From: Sceloporus undulatus
Lineage: Eukaryota > Chordata > Lepidosauria > Squamata > Phrynosomatidae
Assembly (NCBI RefSeq): GCF_019175285.1
Contig: NC_056522.1
Location: forward strand, 237,557,056 to 237,621,055
Reading direction: 5' to 3'
Length of the DNA: 64,000 nucleotides
Position 1 is the first letter of the stretch. Every line of letters starts with the position of its first letter. Below are positions 33,794 through 44,449 of this stretch, one piece after another. A program made the translations under genes and the position numbers. Below the pieces are notes generated by a model that had not been told where the DNA came from, ran no database searches, and saw only the letters and a program-made list of their open reading frames with translations.

Positions 33794-34584
33794 GTAACTA
33801 CCTCTGAGTTGCTTTGAGATATACTTTCAGTCTACATCACTTTCCTGAAAGGTTCACATGCAGGTACTGCCAACCCATGCTAGTTCCCATATTTCAACAA
33901 TTTGTTTTGCTGCATTTTATCCTTTTTTTTTTTTTTTTAAATAGAAGCCACTTTGCAAGGGATTGGGCCTAAAAGGTAGCCTAGAAGTATTTGAAATAAA
34001 TTGATAAGTTGCCAGACTCAAAAGGCAGAAGAGACTTAGTCATTTATACAACTCTAGTAGCAATATAATAGTATATGTTCAGGTAGGGTGACATTCCCCT
34101 AGTCCACTCCAGCTTGTCTCTCGTAAGGTTACAGATGTTCAAGATTCTCTTGGCAGTGGGAATCAAAAGGTATATTACTGTCTTGTCCACTCTTACAACC
34201 TCTGGTCTTCCAAAGAAAAGGATGAGGTTCTCTTATATAGATAAATAGCTGTATGAGACCTAATAGTGATGACCTTGGGTCCCCTGATCACACATATCTA
34301 GTTCATTTTTAGCATAAATTTACATTAGACAAAATCAGTGCCTTTTTATGATTTTACCATCTACAAGCATCTGTGGGGTTTACTACAAAAGATGGGGATC
34401 CAAAAACAAAACAGAACAAAAAAAAAAAAAAAAAACCCTGAAGGGTATTTCCCATCCACAAAAATGGCTTTTGTGAAGCAGGGAGAAGTAAGGAGGTTCT
34501 TCCCCCAGTTTCCCTTTCTTTGTAGGTATTCACATTTAACAGGGTTGTATGGATTCTGGGTAAGCCTAAATATGCTAAAGACAC

Positions 34585-34795
34585 CAAATCCTGTATGAAC
34601 TTGGATGTAAAGAAGGGTCAGCCCTGGTTAGTACTTGGATAGGAGAACACCAGTGAATACCAGGTGCTGTAGGTTATATTTCACAGGAAGAAACTGATGA
34701 AACCACCTCTGTGTATTCCTTGCCTAAGAAAACCCTATGAAATTTATGGGATCACCATAAATTGACAGGTGACTTGAAGGCATATGCACACATGG
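34585..34795 (+). mobile_element. 5S-rRNA-derived SINE
   Basis: CCTGGTTAGTACTTGGATAG, then ATACCAGGTGCTGTAGG, is the 3' half of 5S rRNA including its internal promoter region. It is followed by the squamate SINE body CACCTCTGTGTATTCCTTGC, AGAAAACCCTATGAAATT and a tail ATTGACAGGTGACTTGAAGG. It sits in the last HEG1 intron. Confidence 0.85.
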
Positions 34796-34990
34796 ATTCT
34801 GGTATAACCAAAGTGCCATGTAAACTGATGGTGAATAGAAACAACTTTATTCTTTGCTTCTTTGCCTTGCTTTCTGTGTTTTCATTTCATAACAATGTTG
34901 TCTTCTTACATGACTGTTTATACAAGGAAGAAGTGATAATTACTGAATCATCATTTTCCCTCTTTCTCTTTGTATGTCCCATCCTTCTAG

Positions 34991-35140
34991 CCCACCAATC
35001 TAAGGAACCCTGAGCTAGAAAGAAATGGAGCCTATCCACCCTACACGGGTCTTCCAGGGTCCCGACACTCCTGCATCTACCCTGGGCAATACAACCCTTC
35101 CTTCATTAGTGATGACAGCAGAAGAAGAGACTACTTTTAA
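34991..35140 (+). CDS. HEG1: HEG1 last coding exon, KRIT1-binding tail
   Basis: Acceptor CATCCTTCTAG; 49 codons and a TAA stop at 35138-35140. Reads PTNLRNPELERNGAYPPYTG, then LPGSRHSCIYPGQYN and PSFISDDSRRRDYF. The terminal Tyr-Phe and the preceding basic and Ser residues form the peptide that binds the KRIT1 FERM domain (known from HEG1-KRIT1 structures). Human HEG1 differs here by only a few residues, so the adaptor function is probably intact. Confidence 0.98.
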   Translation, partial: PTNLRNPELERNGAYPPYTGLPGSRHSCIYPGQYNPSFISDDSRRRDYF

Positions 35141-35996
35141 TGACATTTCAGGAAGTCAATTGGGAAAGCGGGCATTAACATGCTATTTGTTTCCTGGGCA
35201 CACTGTCATTAGACAGCTGAGATGCTGCCACAGTGGCATACTGAAAGGGGACTTTGAACTCTGGGAAAACACTGAGCAGAGTTTCCCGAAAGAAATCATT
35301 TCTAGCTGCTGTTGAACAGCAGATAACAAGGAAATGGTGAAGAACAATCCATCCAGGTTACAGATCTGTTGGAGATATGAATGAGGAACTTAGTGTGTGT
35401 TCTGAGTGTTTTCTTCACCACTAATTGTGTCACATAATGTGAATTGGATAATTAGTTCACTAAAGGAAAACTAACAAACACTGTGGATGCCACTATAAAT
35501 CTGATGCCACTAGGGTGTGTTGTGTTTACAGATAATATCCAGTGCTGTGTTTCTGTTGCCCATCTTTTATGCAAAGCTGCCTTGAATGAATTTTGTGGGA
35601 AGCCCCCTTTCCCTACCACCAGATATCTATTAAGGGATACTAGGGAGATGCTCACCAAATGGCAGGTATGCATTCTAGAATGTGGCCTAGAGGTGGAGCA
35701 TACTGTGGAATGTGCTGAGTGCAGGGTCATGTTTTACCACAAGAGAAGATGTCCTATTCTTTCTTCATAACTTGTCTTGTTTCTCAGCTATGTTTTGAGT
35801 CAGTAGTAATGTCGCTTGTTTCTTTCCTCTGATTTCCTTCATCTATTCTTGACCATGAATTTCAACATCTGTTAAAAACAGTAATCATTGCCCCTTCTGC
35901 TTGCCTCCTACAAACCTTGACATTTTCCTTTTCTGTGATCTTTCAGGCTATTATGGGAGATCTCATTCTCATGCTATAAACCACAGGATGGGAGTT

Positions 35997-36135
35997 CACT
36001 GGCCCTCCAGATTTTTTTAACTATAGCTCCCACAATTTGTCACCATTAGCTATGCTGTGTAGGCCCAATGGCTGCTGTGTCAGCCAAAATGTTGTCTTCT
36101 TACATGACCCAGAGACCTACAGTTGCCCACCCCTG
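35997..36135. mobile_element. Fold-back MITE (CTCCAGAT ends)
   Basis: CACTGGCCCTCCAGATTTTT and AACTATAGCTCCCACAATTT begin it, GTTGCCCACCCCTG ends it; this is the layout of a common squamate MITE. A relative lies at 6930-7060, and a start fragment at about 21298. Confidence 0.55.
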
Positions 36136-37333
36136 ACATTCCCTTAATGGTTTCTACTTTCAAAGTTGGGCCAAGTCCATTTACAAGACTAGCTATCCCA
36201 TCCTCACATTTCATGATGAGGAGATAAAGATAATGACAAATATAGCTTCATCAAGTAAGGATAGCCATGGGAGAAGTCAAGCAGGAAGTAGTCGAAGAGG
36301 ACTTGAAATCACACACTGTTAAGTCTCATCCTATCCACTTGCCATTCCTGGTTTGGGAGTCAGGATGAGAAAGTGGGATTTCCAGTCAGTGTTTGATACC
36401 TGAATGTTCTAAAGTGGCTGTGAGCAAAAAATAGATTGGGATCTATTTGCAGATCTCTCGAGTGATTTGACATAGACTGGAAAGTATTTCTAACTATTTT
36501 GCTGTATTGGTAATAGCTGCAACAGAATGACCCTTCTCACCCAAATGAATTTATTGATTTAATAGAGAAAGCTATAGGTAACCAGGATGTGTGGAAGGAC
36601 TGTGAGCTCAGTCCTGGAACTCTCTGTAAGTTCTTTGTCACAGCATTATTTAATTCCAAGTGTATGTATTTAGAGAGAGGCTCCTTTTGGTGGATCTTAG
36701 GGCTCTAGTGAAAAACCACATAGATCCCGTTAGCTTGCCCATTCCTGTTCAGAAGAATGTTTTAAGTTCTGAGAAGAGGATTTTGTACAAGACACTGAAA
36801 GCTTGCAGCTTCCAACTTATTTTTGAATGATTTCAAGGCATGAGTGTTAAGTGAGAGACCAAGTCTGCAGGTGTAGAAGTGTGACATCCTATGCAGGTTG
36901 TGCAGGGCCATATGTGACAGTGTCATATTGGATGACTAAGAAAAAGAAGAGCTGGGGTTTGTCTTGGCCATTGCTCCATCTCCTCCCCTCCCAACACACA
37001 AAAGAGATAGCTGCACCTAAGAAGGAAGCATGGAAAGAAGGAAAGAATCTGGGAGTGCAGGAGGAAGCATGAAATGGATGGATTAAACTATTCCCAATTT
37101 GTCTTCCATACCTCTTGTTCACAAAGACTCCACTTCCTCATGGCCACTGATCTCTGTGAACATGATTTGGAGAGTGCTTCCACAAGGAGCTTTAATGATG
37201 CAGTCACCCTATTTCATACAAACAATTTTACAGATCATCCAACTGATGATGTCTTGAATTTGTAGTTCTCCAGTACTTTCCCACTCTTTCTTCCATCTTT
37301 TTCTTACCACAAAAGCACCTTAATTTTCTTATA

Positions 37334-37580
37334 CAGTGCGCCTGCGTCATACGTGGGTGTGCTATACGTGGTTTTCAGCATACGCTGAAAGCTGCATGGG
37401 AGCATGCGGGGTGCAAGGGGCAGCACATCCCATTGTGATTAATGGGGCATGCACCCGTGGCACATGCACACTGCTGCATGCACAAGCCCCATTCAGTTAA
37501 ATGGGGCTTGAGCATGCATGGTATTTGCTTTACGCGGGGGAGTCCGGAACGGATCCCCTGTGTAAAGCAAGGGCAGACTG
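37334..37580. mobile_element. TA-flanked mariner-like MITE (CAGTGCGCCTGCG)
   Basis: Starts CAGTGCGCCTGCGTCATACG after TA (37332-37333) and ends AGCAAGGGCAGACTG before TA (37581-37582). CpG-rich, palindromic TACGTGG/CATACGCTG pieces inside. 247 bases, no coding capacity. Confidence 0.8.
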
Positions 37581-38214
37581 TAAAAGGAGTCTATGGCTTA
37601 ACTTCAAATAAATCCAACTGTAACTATATCTTGTGATGTTTTTAAGGAGTTGGATTCCATTCAAACTCCTTTATACTGTAAAATGACAATCTGAAAAGCA
37701 TTCACATATTCTAAACTACATATTTCTCCATGAGCATAAGAAGACAGGTCAAAAGCAGGATTTCCAATTTGGTTTTAGGAGATTTTCAGTTCAGTTTTTC
37801 TGCCTACTGTATTATGATTTGCTTTAGGATGTACTTAATACTGTAAAAGTTTTCCATTATGAAATGACTGACTGTATTTTCAGTTGTGTATTTTTCAGGA
37901 AAAATATGTGTGGATTGGGTTTATTTGCCTTAATCTCCCAAAACGATTGATTCACATGTTCTAAAGGCCTATGTATTTGTGGTAACCCCTTCCTGCAGTA
38001 CATAACTAGCATGCTGTGTATAGGCTGATAACCAGTTGCATGACATCTACAAACATATCCCCTGTCAGATGGTTAGTGCAGTCATCTGGAACAGAGCTAA
38101 CTGCCAACCACCTGTTCAGTGTGGCTATGTGCCCACATAGAAAATCCACTTGCAGAAGTATTCATTCAAGCATACATTGTATTACTCTGAATGCATCTTT
38201 TGATTTTGGCAGCC

Positions 38215-38300
38215 AAGGAGGCTTGGGCCTGGTTAGAACTCAGGTAGAAGCCCCCAAGGGATACCAGGGCAGTTGGAGCACTGGCTCTCCAGGTAAGCCC
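38215..38300 (+). mobile_element. Possible diverged 5S-derived SINE head
   Basis: GGGCCTGGTTAGAACTCAGG followed by GGGATACCAGGGCAG follows the 5S pattern CCTGGTTAGTACTTGG...AATACCAGG at the same spacing, but with many changes and no SINE body. Confidence 0.35.
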
Positions 38301-39134
38301 TGGTAACCCATTGTTGCCAGCAGAGCTGATAGCACTGGTCTGACTTAGGGTAAGGTATCTTCCTATGTTCCCAACCCATCTCTTCTTGTAAAAGCCCTTA
38401 GAACCAAGACTTTTGTTTTCAGTGGGGGAAAAAACATTGTATGCTCATGTCTATACAAAAAGGTTCTATTTTCCCAGTTCATCTGACAAAATGTGGCCAA
38501 ACACTACTAAACAACTTTGGATTTTTAATCATATCTGCAGTGTGCAATTCAAATAGCTTACTAGATACTTCCTCAGCGGAGGGGGTCATAGATTTGTCCA
38601 CAGAAGCAGAGATTTATCAGTGAATTATCAGTAGCCTCAACAAATTTAAGTTCCCAAGATTCAAAGGGGAAGTCATCATGACATGAATACTGACCACCGG
38701 TGATACATATTTCTATAGAATTTGATGCTGTGTGTATTCAAGTTATTTCCAACTTATGGTGACCCTAAGGCTAAAAATTCAGTTACAAAGTCTGTTATTA
38801 AAGGGACTTGTCAGCAGTGTTTCTAAATGAATTATTATATGAAAAACAGCAACGTGTTTGGATTTCAGTATTCCTTATGAAAAGGATGGGTTGGTACTAC
38901 TATGTGGACTTGATAATGTTAGCTTTTGTTAGTTTTTATACATCATACCTCTGCCCCACAGGCTAGGGATGACTAAAAACTTCCATATACAAAACAAAGC
39001 AAAATAAAAAAATAAACAACCTCCCAAGTGATCCAAATCCAATCCTAACATTTGAATCAGAATACCTGTATACCTGAAGGAGCTGGGCATCATGCAACCA
39101 GACATCATTGTGGCTTATGATCATTTTAAATCAT

Positions 39135-39350
39135 TGTTACTGTGTGCCTTCAAGTCATTTCTGACGTACAGTAATACTAAGGTGAACCTGTCACGGGGTT
39201 TTCTTTACAAGATTTGCTCAGAGGAGGTTTGTCTTTGCTTCCTCTGAAGCTGAGAGAGTGTGACTTGCCCAGTGGGTTTCCATAACTCAGCATGGATTTG
39301 AATCTTAATTTCCAGAATCCTAAACTAATGCTGAAACCACTGCACCCTTA
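39135..39350 (-). mobile_element. MIR-like SINE, full length
   Basis: TGTGCCTTCAAGTCATTTCT at the tail side, TTTGCTCAGAGGAGGTTTG in the middle and GAGAGAGTGTGACTTGCCCA at the core, ending in TGAATCTTAATTTCCAGAAT near the head; reverse orientation. Confidence 0.85.
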
Positions 39351-39469
39351 AAAATGATTAGTGCTGTGCCCTTATTGGAAGCTCTTCAGTGTTCCTTTGT
39401 GCTTACAGAGAAAAATCAACAAAACTTTGTATTAATTTTTTTATGCTGCAGTGCTATGATCTGTGATGG

Positions 39470-39665
39470 CATTCCTTGCAATTATAGAGTTAAAAGATGC
39501 CCTACAGGCCACTGGGTCCAACCCCTTGCTCAATGCAAGATCTCCAGTGAAATTATCCCTAGCAAGTAGCTATCCAGACTCTTTCAAGACAACCAAAAAA
39601 GGATGTAGGATAGATCAGAAATCTCCTTCCAAAATCAGTGTCAGTCTGCCTTCAGAACAAATAAA
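39470..39665 (-). mobile_element. CR1 LINE 3' end fragment
   Basis: ATAGAGTTAAAAGATGCCCT, CACTGGGTCCAACCCCTTGC and TGCAAGATCTCCAGTG are the reversed CR1 3' UTR; an AAATAAATAAAT tail follows near 39660. Confidence 0.65.
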
Positions 39666-40884
39666 TAAATAAAAAATTTAAAAATCCAACTTCAAGCAAA
39701 CACCCTACAGATCTTTCCATAGCTTTTTCCTCTCCAGCATTGAGGGAAGGAGAATAGGATATTGCTGGTGCACAATGTAAGTGAATTGAGAAGGCCCAGA
39801 ATATGCTGAATGCGAAACCCCTATCCCAGCTCTCCACTTTGTCCCCAGCACAGAGTTTAGACCAGCCCTTGACTCCCAAGAAAAAGATTGAGCCCCGTGG
39901 GGTTTAGAAAATTTCAGGGTACTCCAACTGCACATTGACCAAAATGAATTGTTCTGTCAGGCTCAGGGTTATTTGTTTGAAATTATCAGTTGTTATGTTT
40001 CATTAGAAGCTTCATTGGGCCTTCCCTCCCTCCTTTCATCATGTGCTTGGCTGATAGTTTGATGAACCCTATATTGGATATCTTTTACAAAGGAGAAAAT
40101 CTTGAAATTGTTTGACATACATAATCAAGGTTATAAACCTATGTACTTATACAAAGAGCCCATGGCACTTTTCCAGGTTTCACATGTGATTTAAATGGTG
40201 ATGTATGTGACAACCTTATTTTGCCTGTATTGTTGTTAGAAATTCTTTGCAAACATATACTGAGTACTGTTCAGATTGTTCTTTTGCAGAAGGCGCTGTG
40301 AAATTATCATGGGAAAAAACCATGGAATTTTGCAAAGCTTATTGGAGAGTTGCATCCTTAAATCCTTTGCAAACACTTTGAAGGAAAATTATCCTATATA
40401 ACCCAATATACATTTCTCAACAATGTTGCTTTTTTGAATAAAACCTTTGGCTTCCTTCTACCAAAAAGAAAAAAGAAGAAATTTGTTAGGACTTCAAAAA
40501 GCAAGCTGTTATCATCTCTACCACTCTTGATGCAGCCTGCCAAACAGCATATGAGGTATACCATGTCTTTCAAACAAGGAAGATAAAGCATGTCTTTCAA
40601 ACAAGCATTGTCTTCATGATGACTCTGAATGTACTTGTCAGTTGACCTGTGATTATTGTACATTGTTCTTGACTTCAGCTTTGCATATCTGTGGACAAAA
40701 CTTTTGAGTTGTTTTGTTTTAATTTTCTGACACAGTGTTATTTAAAGTTGTATCTTATTTGCAGTCTCCACTAATTATACAGTACTGTAGTTCTAAAGTA
40801 TAATTTTTATGGATTGGGTTATTTTTATATCAGCATCCAACATATTTGAACTCTGGCGTTCTAGTCAGTATAATAAAAGGATAC

Positions 40885-40890
40885 AATAAA
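40885..40890 (+). promoter_or_regulatory. HEG1: AATAAA, candidate HEG1 polyadenylation signal
   Basis: AATAAA here and a second at 40872-40877, in a conserved-looking AT-rich end; the next 1.2 kb shows no gene. The choice of this site is inference. Confidence 0.4.
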
Positions 40891-40905
40891 AGTATTAATA
40901 TTCAG

Positions 40906-42102
40906 AACCTGGGTCCTTATTAGACTAAACAAGACATCAACCAAACCTAGTATTTGTGAAAGAAATCACGAAGGATACATGAATGGTCTTGACACAGACG
41001 ATTTTCAGGTAATTATGGCACTGGATTTTCTGATTCAAACAGAACATCTTTTGTATCGATAAAATTACATGAATCTAGGGACACTGGAAATATGATGTAT
41101 ACCGATGTGTAAACAGGAAAATTGTGATTTATTGCCATCTTATAACAAGTCTCTGGATAGCTCATAAACAAATACAACATTATAATGTAGCAGAAAATAA
41201 TTTGAAACACAGTCAAAACACTGAGAGGCTTAGTGTTTATAAAACCTATGTTATTTAAAAGAACCGAGTGGCTAGCTAATGTGACTTCCAGATAGATTTT
41301 AAAAACAAAATCCCAGGTTTCAGTCTTGTCCAGATTTCATTTTGGAGAGCCATCTGATGTTCATTCCAAGAGCATTATCTGTCAGCTTCTGGTATTTCTA
41401 AAGACTTATTAATCTTGCTGCTTATGTTGCTTAATTTTAACAGGAAAAACAATCCAAAATGATATAGATCAGTTTCTGTTGTCTATGTTCTTCAGCTTAC
41501 ACTGAAAATATAAAGATAGCACTAAGTGAGCCTTTCTGATAAGCCTGTTCCACGATCACTTTATTGAAAAGGCCCTTTCCATAGAGATTTCACTCCTTAC
41601 CTCATTTGGTGGGGCCTCTGAAGGCAATACTAAGTGTTATGATATGAATGCACATTGGGGAGAAGTTGATCTTTCAATTCACTAAGATGGTCCCAAGCCA
41701 TCTAAGCACTTCAAAGGGAAAGAAAGCATTTGAACTTTGGGTGCAAAAATGGTTTGAAAGTCAGTGGAGCTGACAAAGCATCGGCCTAATATTATGGTAA
41801 GGCCTAGTTAATAATCTTGTGACCTTATCCTGAACCAGATGAAATTCCAGAGTTCCCATATAGGTGGAATTGCAATATCCAAAAAAAGAGGTTACCAGAG
41901 CCAGGCTCTCTTCACTCAGGTAAGGTCAGAGCTGGCATATCAGCTGGAGCTGCTAAAATGTATATATAAAGATCATTTGCAGCTTAAAGATCTATGACTG
42001 ACTGATAAGCACTCCTAGACTGGACAGCTGAGCTTTCAGGAGAAGTGTAAACCCCCCCCCCATCTAGAACTTGCTGAACAAGAAGGTGGAAAAAACACTG
42101 TT
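40906..42102. other. HEG1-MUC13 intergenic start, nothing recognised
   Basis: About 1.2 kb without exon or clear repeat before the L1. Confidence 0.5.
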
Positions 42103-43403
42103 AAAAAACACAGCACTTTAGGAAGACTTCCGGTTTCGCCACGGAGGTGAGTAGCGGTGCGAGGCGAAGTTCTGCGCCGCGACTTCTCATCTGCTGTAAG
42201 CCTATTAACTAAGGATACCTCCAGTCGGGGAGATTTGAGGTACAAGGGCCCGTTGGAGACCCCGCGTCATCCCTGGCAGAGGTGAACCCCTTAAGAGGGA
42301 AAACTGAAGAAGGAGTGATGGGAGTCGAAGGGCGTCTGATGCATCAAGTGTTTCCGAAAGGTACCAGCCAACGCGGCAAACTTAAATTGTGCTTGAAGAA
42401 GGAAGAAGCTTACTTATTTGTTTGTCGGGTCTCAAATTAAATTCTTAACATTATCTCCATACCAAGGAGATTTACGGAAAAAGATAGCCTTGAAGGGAGA
42501 AAAGCTGAGAGACTTTATTTTTGTTGATTGAATCAGAACACCAGAGGACAACTGAAAGGAATCATTGTGGAATATCGGAGGAATAAGCTTTCAAAGACTC
42601 TCTATATAAAATATTTTGTTGCTACAGTTAGTTTGTGAAGCAAAGGAAAATTTAAACTTTAACCTTTAAATCCATTTGGAGGATAGTGGAGGACCTTTTT
42701 CTTTTTGGATTAAATTTATTTTGTGGATAATTGTGGATTTCCTCCCTCTCTGAAAGAAAGCTTGGTATGCTGGATACTTTTACAGTCTGGATATATCTTT
42801 GACCAGAAGAAAAAGACTGGAACTAGTTTGGAAGAAATCTAAGTTGATAACCAAGATTTGAAAGTGGATTAAAATCGGATAGTGACAATATACTCTATAG
42901 GACCTGATATAATTTGGATATTTAGAAGGACTCTAAAGATTGGTGTTTACAGAGAAGGGACGGAACCAATTAAAACCAGCTGTAACCTGTAATCGGTGAT
43001 AGCAGATATATTGTGGTCAGCTGGGAAAGTAAAAGGATTGAGAGATTAAAAGCCTAAAGTAAAACAGAAGAACAAAATCAGGAAAAAGGAGACAGTTGTG
43101 ATATCTTGAAAGAAGCGAACTGAGCTCAAAAGTAAAGTTAACATCTGGGACAGGAAAAATAGTGGAGAGACACTGGGGGAAAACTAAGATCATTAAGAGT
43201 AATAACAGAAGAGCTTTATACTATGGACTGATAACTAATTGATATATTTGGAGAACTTTTCTTTTTGGTGGATGGTTAATATCAGGAATTGAATTGTTGA
43301 AATTGTTGAAATGATATAAATGGTAGACACTGTAGACACTGTAATTCTACAAGGTGGGATAAAAAGGAAAAGAGTTATATAAAGCTTAATTAAGTGTAAG
43401 TGA

Positions 43404-44335
43404 ATGCAAACCAGAAGCATGGCCGCGAGAAGAGGATCAATAGGGCAAGCAGATATTAGTGCCATAATTCTGCAGGAGCTAAGGGAATTTAAGAAATCTT
43501 TTAAGAAAGAGATAAGGGATGAACTGAAAGATACGAGAAATGAGATAAGGGAAGACATGCAGAAAGAAATAGAGGGATTGGGGAAGAAAATAGACAATCT
43601 AACAAAAGAAATATCAGGAATTAAAGTGGAAATAGAGGAGGTACTAGAAAGGACTGAAAATTTGGAGAAAAAACTGAAGAATTAGAAAGGATTCAATTAA
43701 GAGAACAGCAGATCAGTCTTCTACAGGAGGTGCGATATAGGGAACGGGCTATTAAGATTAGAGGACTTAAAGAAGAACAGGATGAAAAATTATATGAAAA
43801 AATTATACCAATGTTGGCAAACTGTATAGAAATTGAGGATGATCTGATGGAAGCACAGATTGATAAAATATTTAGAGTTAGCTCCAAGATCGCAAGGGAA
43901 AGAAAATTGGATAGAGATATTACGGTATGTTTCACAAGTTCACGGATGAGAGAATTAGTATTGCAAAGAAATTATGAGAAAAAGCTTATTGTAGATGATA
44001 GAACTATTGAGATATATAAGGATTTGACATTACAAATAATAAGGAAAAGGCAGGAATATAAGTTTTTAACTGTGTTGTTGCAAAAAAATGAAACATTTTA
44101 CAGATGGGATAAGACTGAAGGAGTGATATTTAGTTACCATCAGAAAAGATACAAAATAAACACAATAGAACAAGCAAAAGCCTTTTACGATAAGTTAATC
44201 AGAGACAATAGAGAGCAAGAGAGGGTAAGAGTGAAAGGGATAGAAAAGAACAGGAAAGTGCACACAGACAAAGAGAGGAAAAGACACAAAGAAAAGGCCA
44301 GGGAGAGAAAAGTAAACAAGAAACTAGGGAGATAA
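43404..44335 (+). pseudogene. L1 ORF1, one frameshift
   Basis: The first frame (43404-43685) starts MQTRSMAARRGSIG and gives a long Lys/Glu-rich coiled coil (KEIEGLGKKIDNLTKEI). The second frame (43730-44335) gives the RRM-like and C-terminal parts (RAIKIRGLKEEQDEKLYEKI, KTEGVIFSYHQKRYKI). ORF1p is the RNA-binding chaperone of L1. The break lies between about 43680 and 43730. Confidence 0.85.
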
Positions 44336-44449
44336 TCACAGGCAATCAAGGGAATAATAAAGCAGAAGGAGACACACCAGAAGGGTTAGAGTAGCTGGTT
44401 GAAAGGCCTGTAAGAAAACAAGGACGTCTAAGAAAGCAAGGAAAAGAAA

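Larger units (their letters stand above)
1..35140 (+). other. HEG1: HEG1 locus, 17 exons to the stop codon (5' end outside window)
   Basis: Seventeen exons with AG/GT borders join in one frame. Their coding lengths sum to 4,244 bases; with the one base carried over from the preceding exon this is exactly 1,415 codons including the stop. Domain order is six mucin-type exons, EGF, calcium-binding EGF, SEA-like module, EGF, Cys-rich stalk, transmembrane helix and cytoplasmic tail. This is the order of HEG1, a single-pass receptor of endothelium and endocardium that recruits KRIT1 and is needed for heart and vessel integrity (established for mouse and zebrafish). The visible part alone exceeds the length I recall for whole human HEG1 (about 1,380 residues), so the mucin region looks expanded. 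The signal-peptide exon is not in the window; bases 1-1063 are intron. Identification rests on remembered human sequence, not on a search. Confidence 0.95.
35141..40905 (+). other. HEG1: Probable HEG1 3' UTR
   Basis: No further gene is seen after the stop. The stretch is long but comparatively low in transposons, and it ends with two close AATAAA signals. Mammalian HEG1 also has a multi-kilobase 3' UTR, so this extent is plausible; the true cleavage site cannot be read from sequence alone. It holds the small elements listed at 35997, 37334, 38215, 39135 and 39470. Confidence 0.45.

Noticed and set aside
34600-34690. A functional 5S rRNA gene
   Set aside because: Only the 3' half is present and it continues into a SINE body; no terminator T run follows.
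43235-43597. Minus-strand 120-codon frame in front of the L1
   Set aside because: Reverse of the L1 leader and ORF1 coiled coil; no independent signal.
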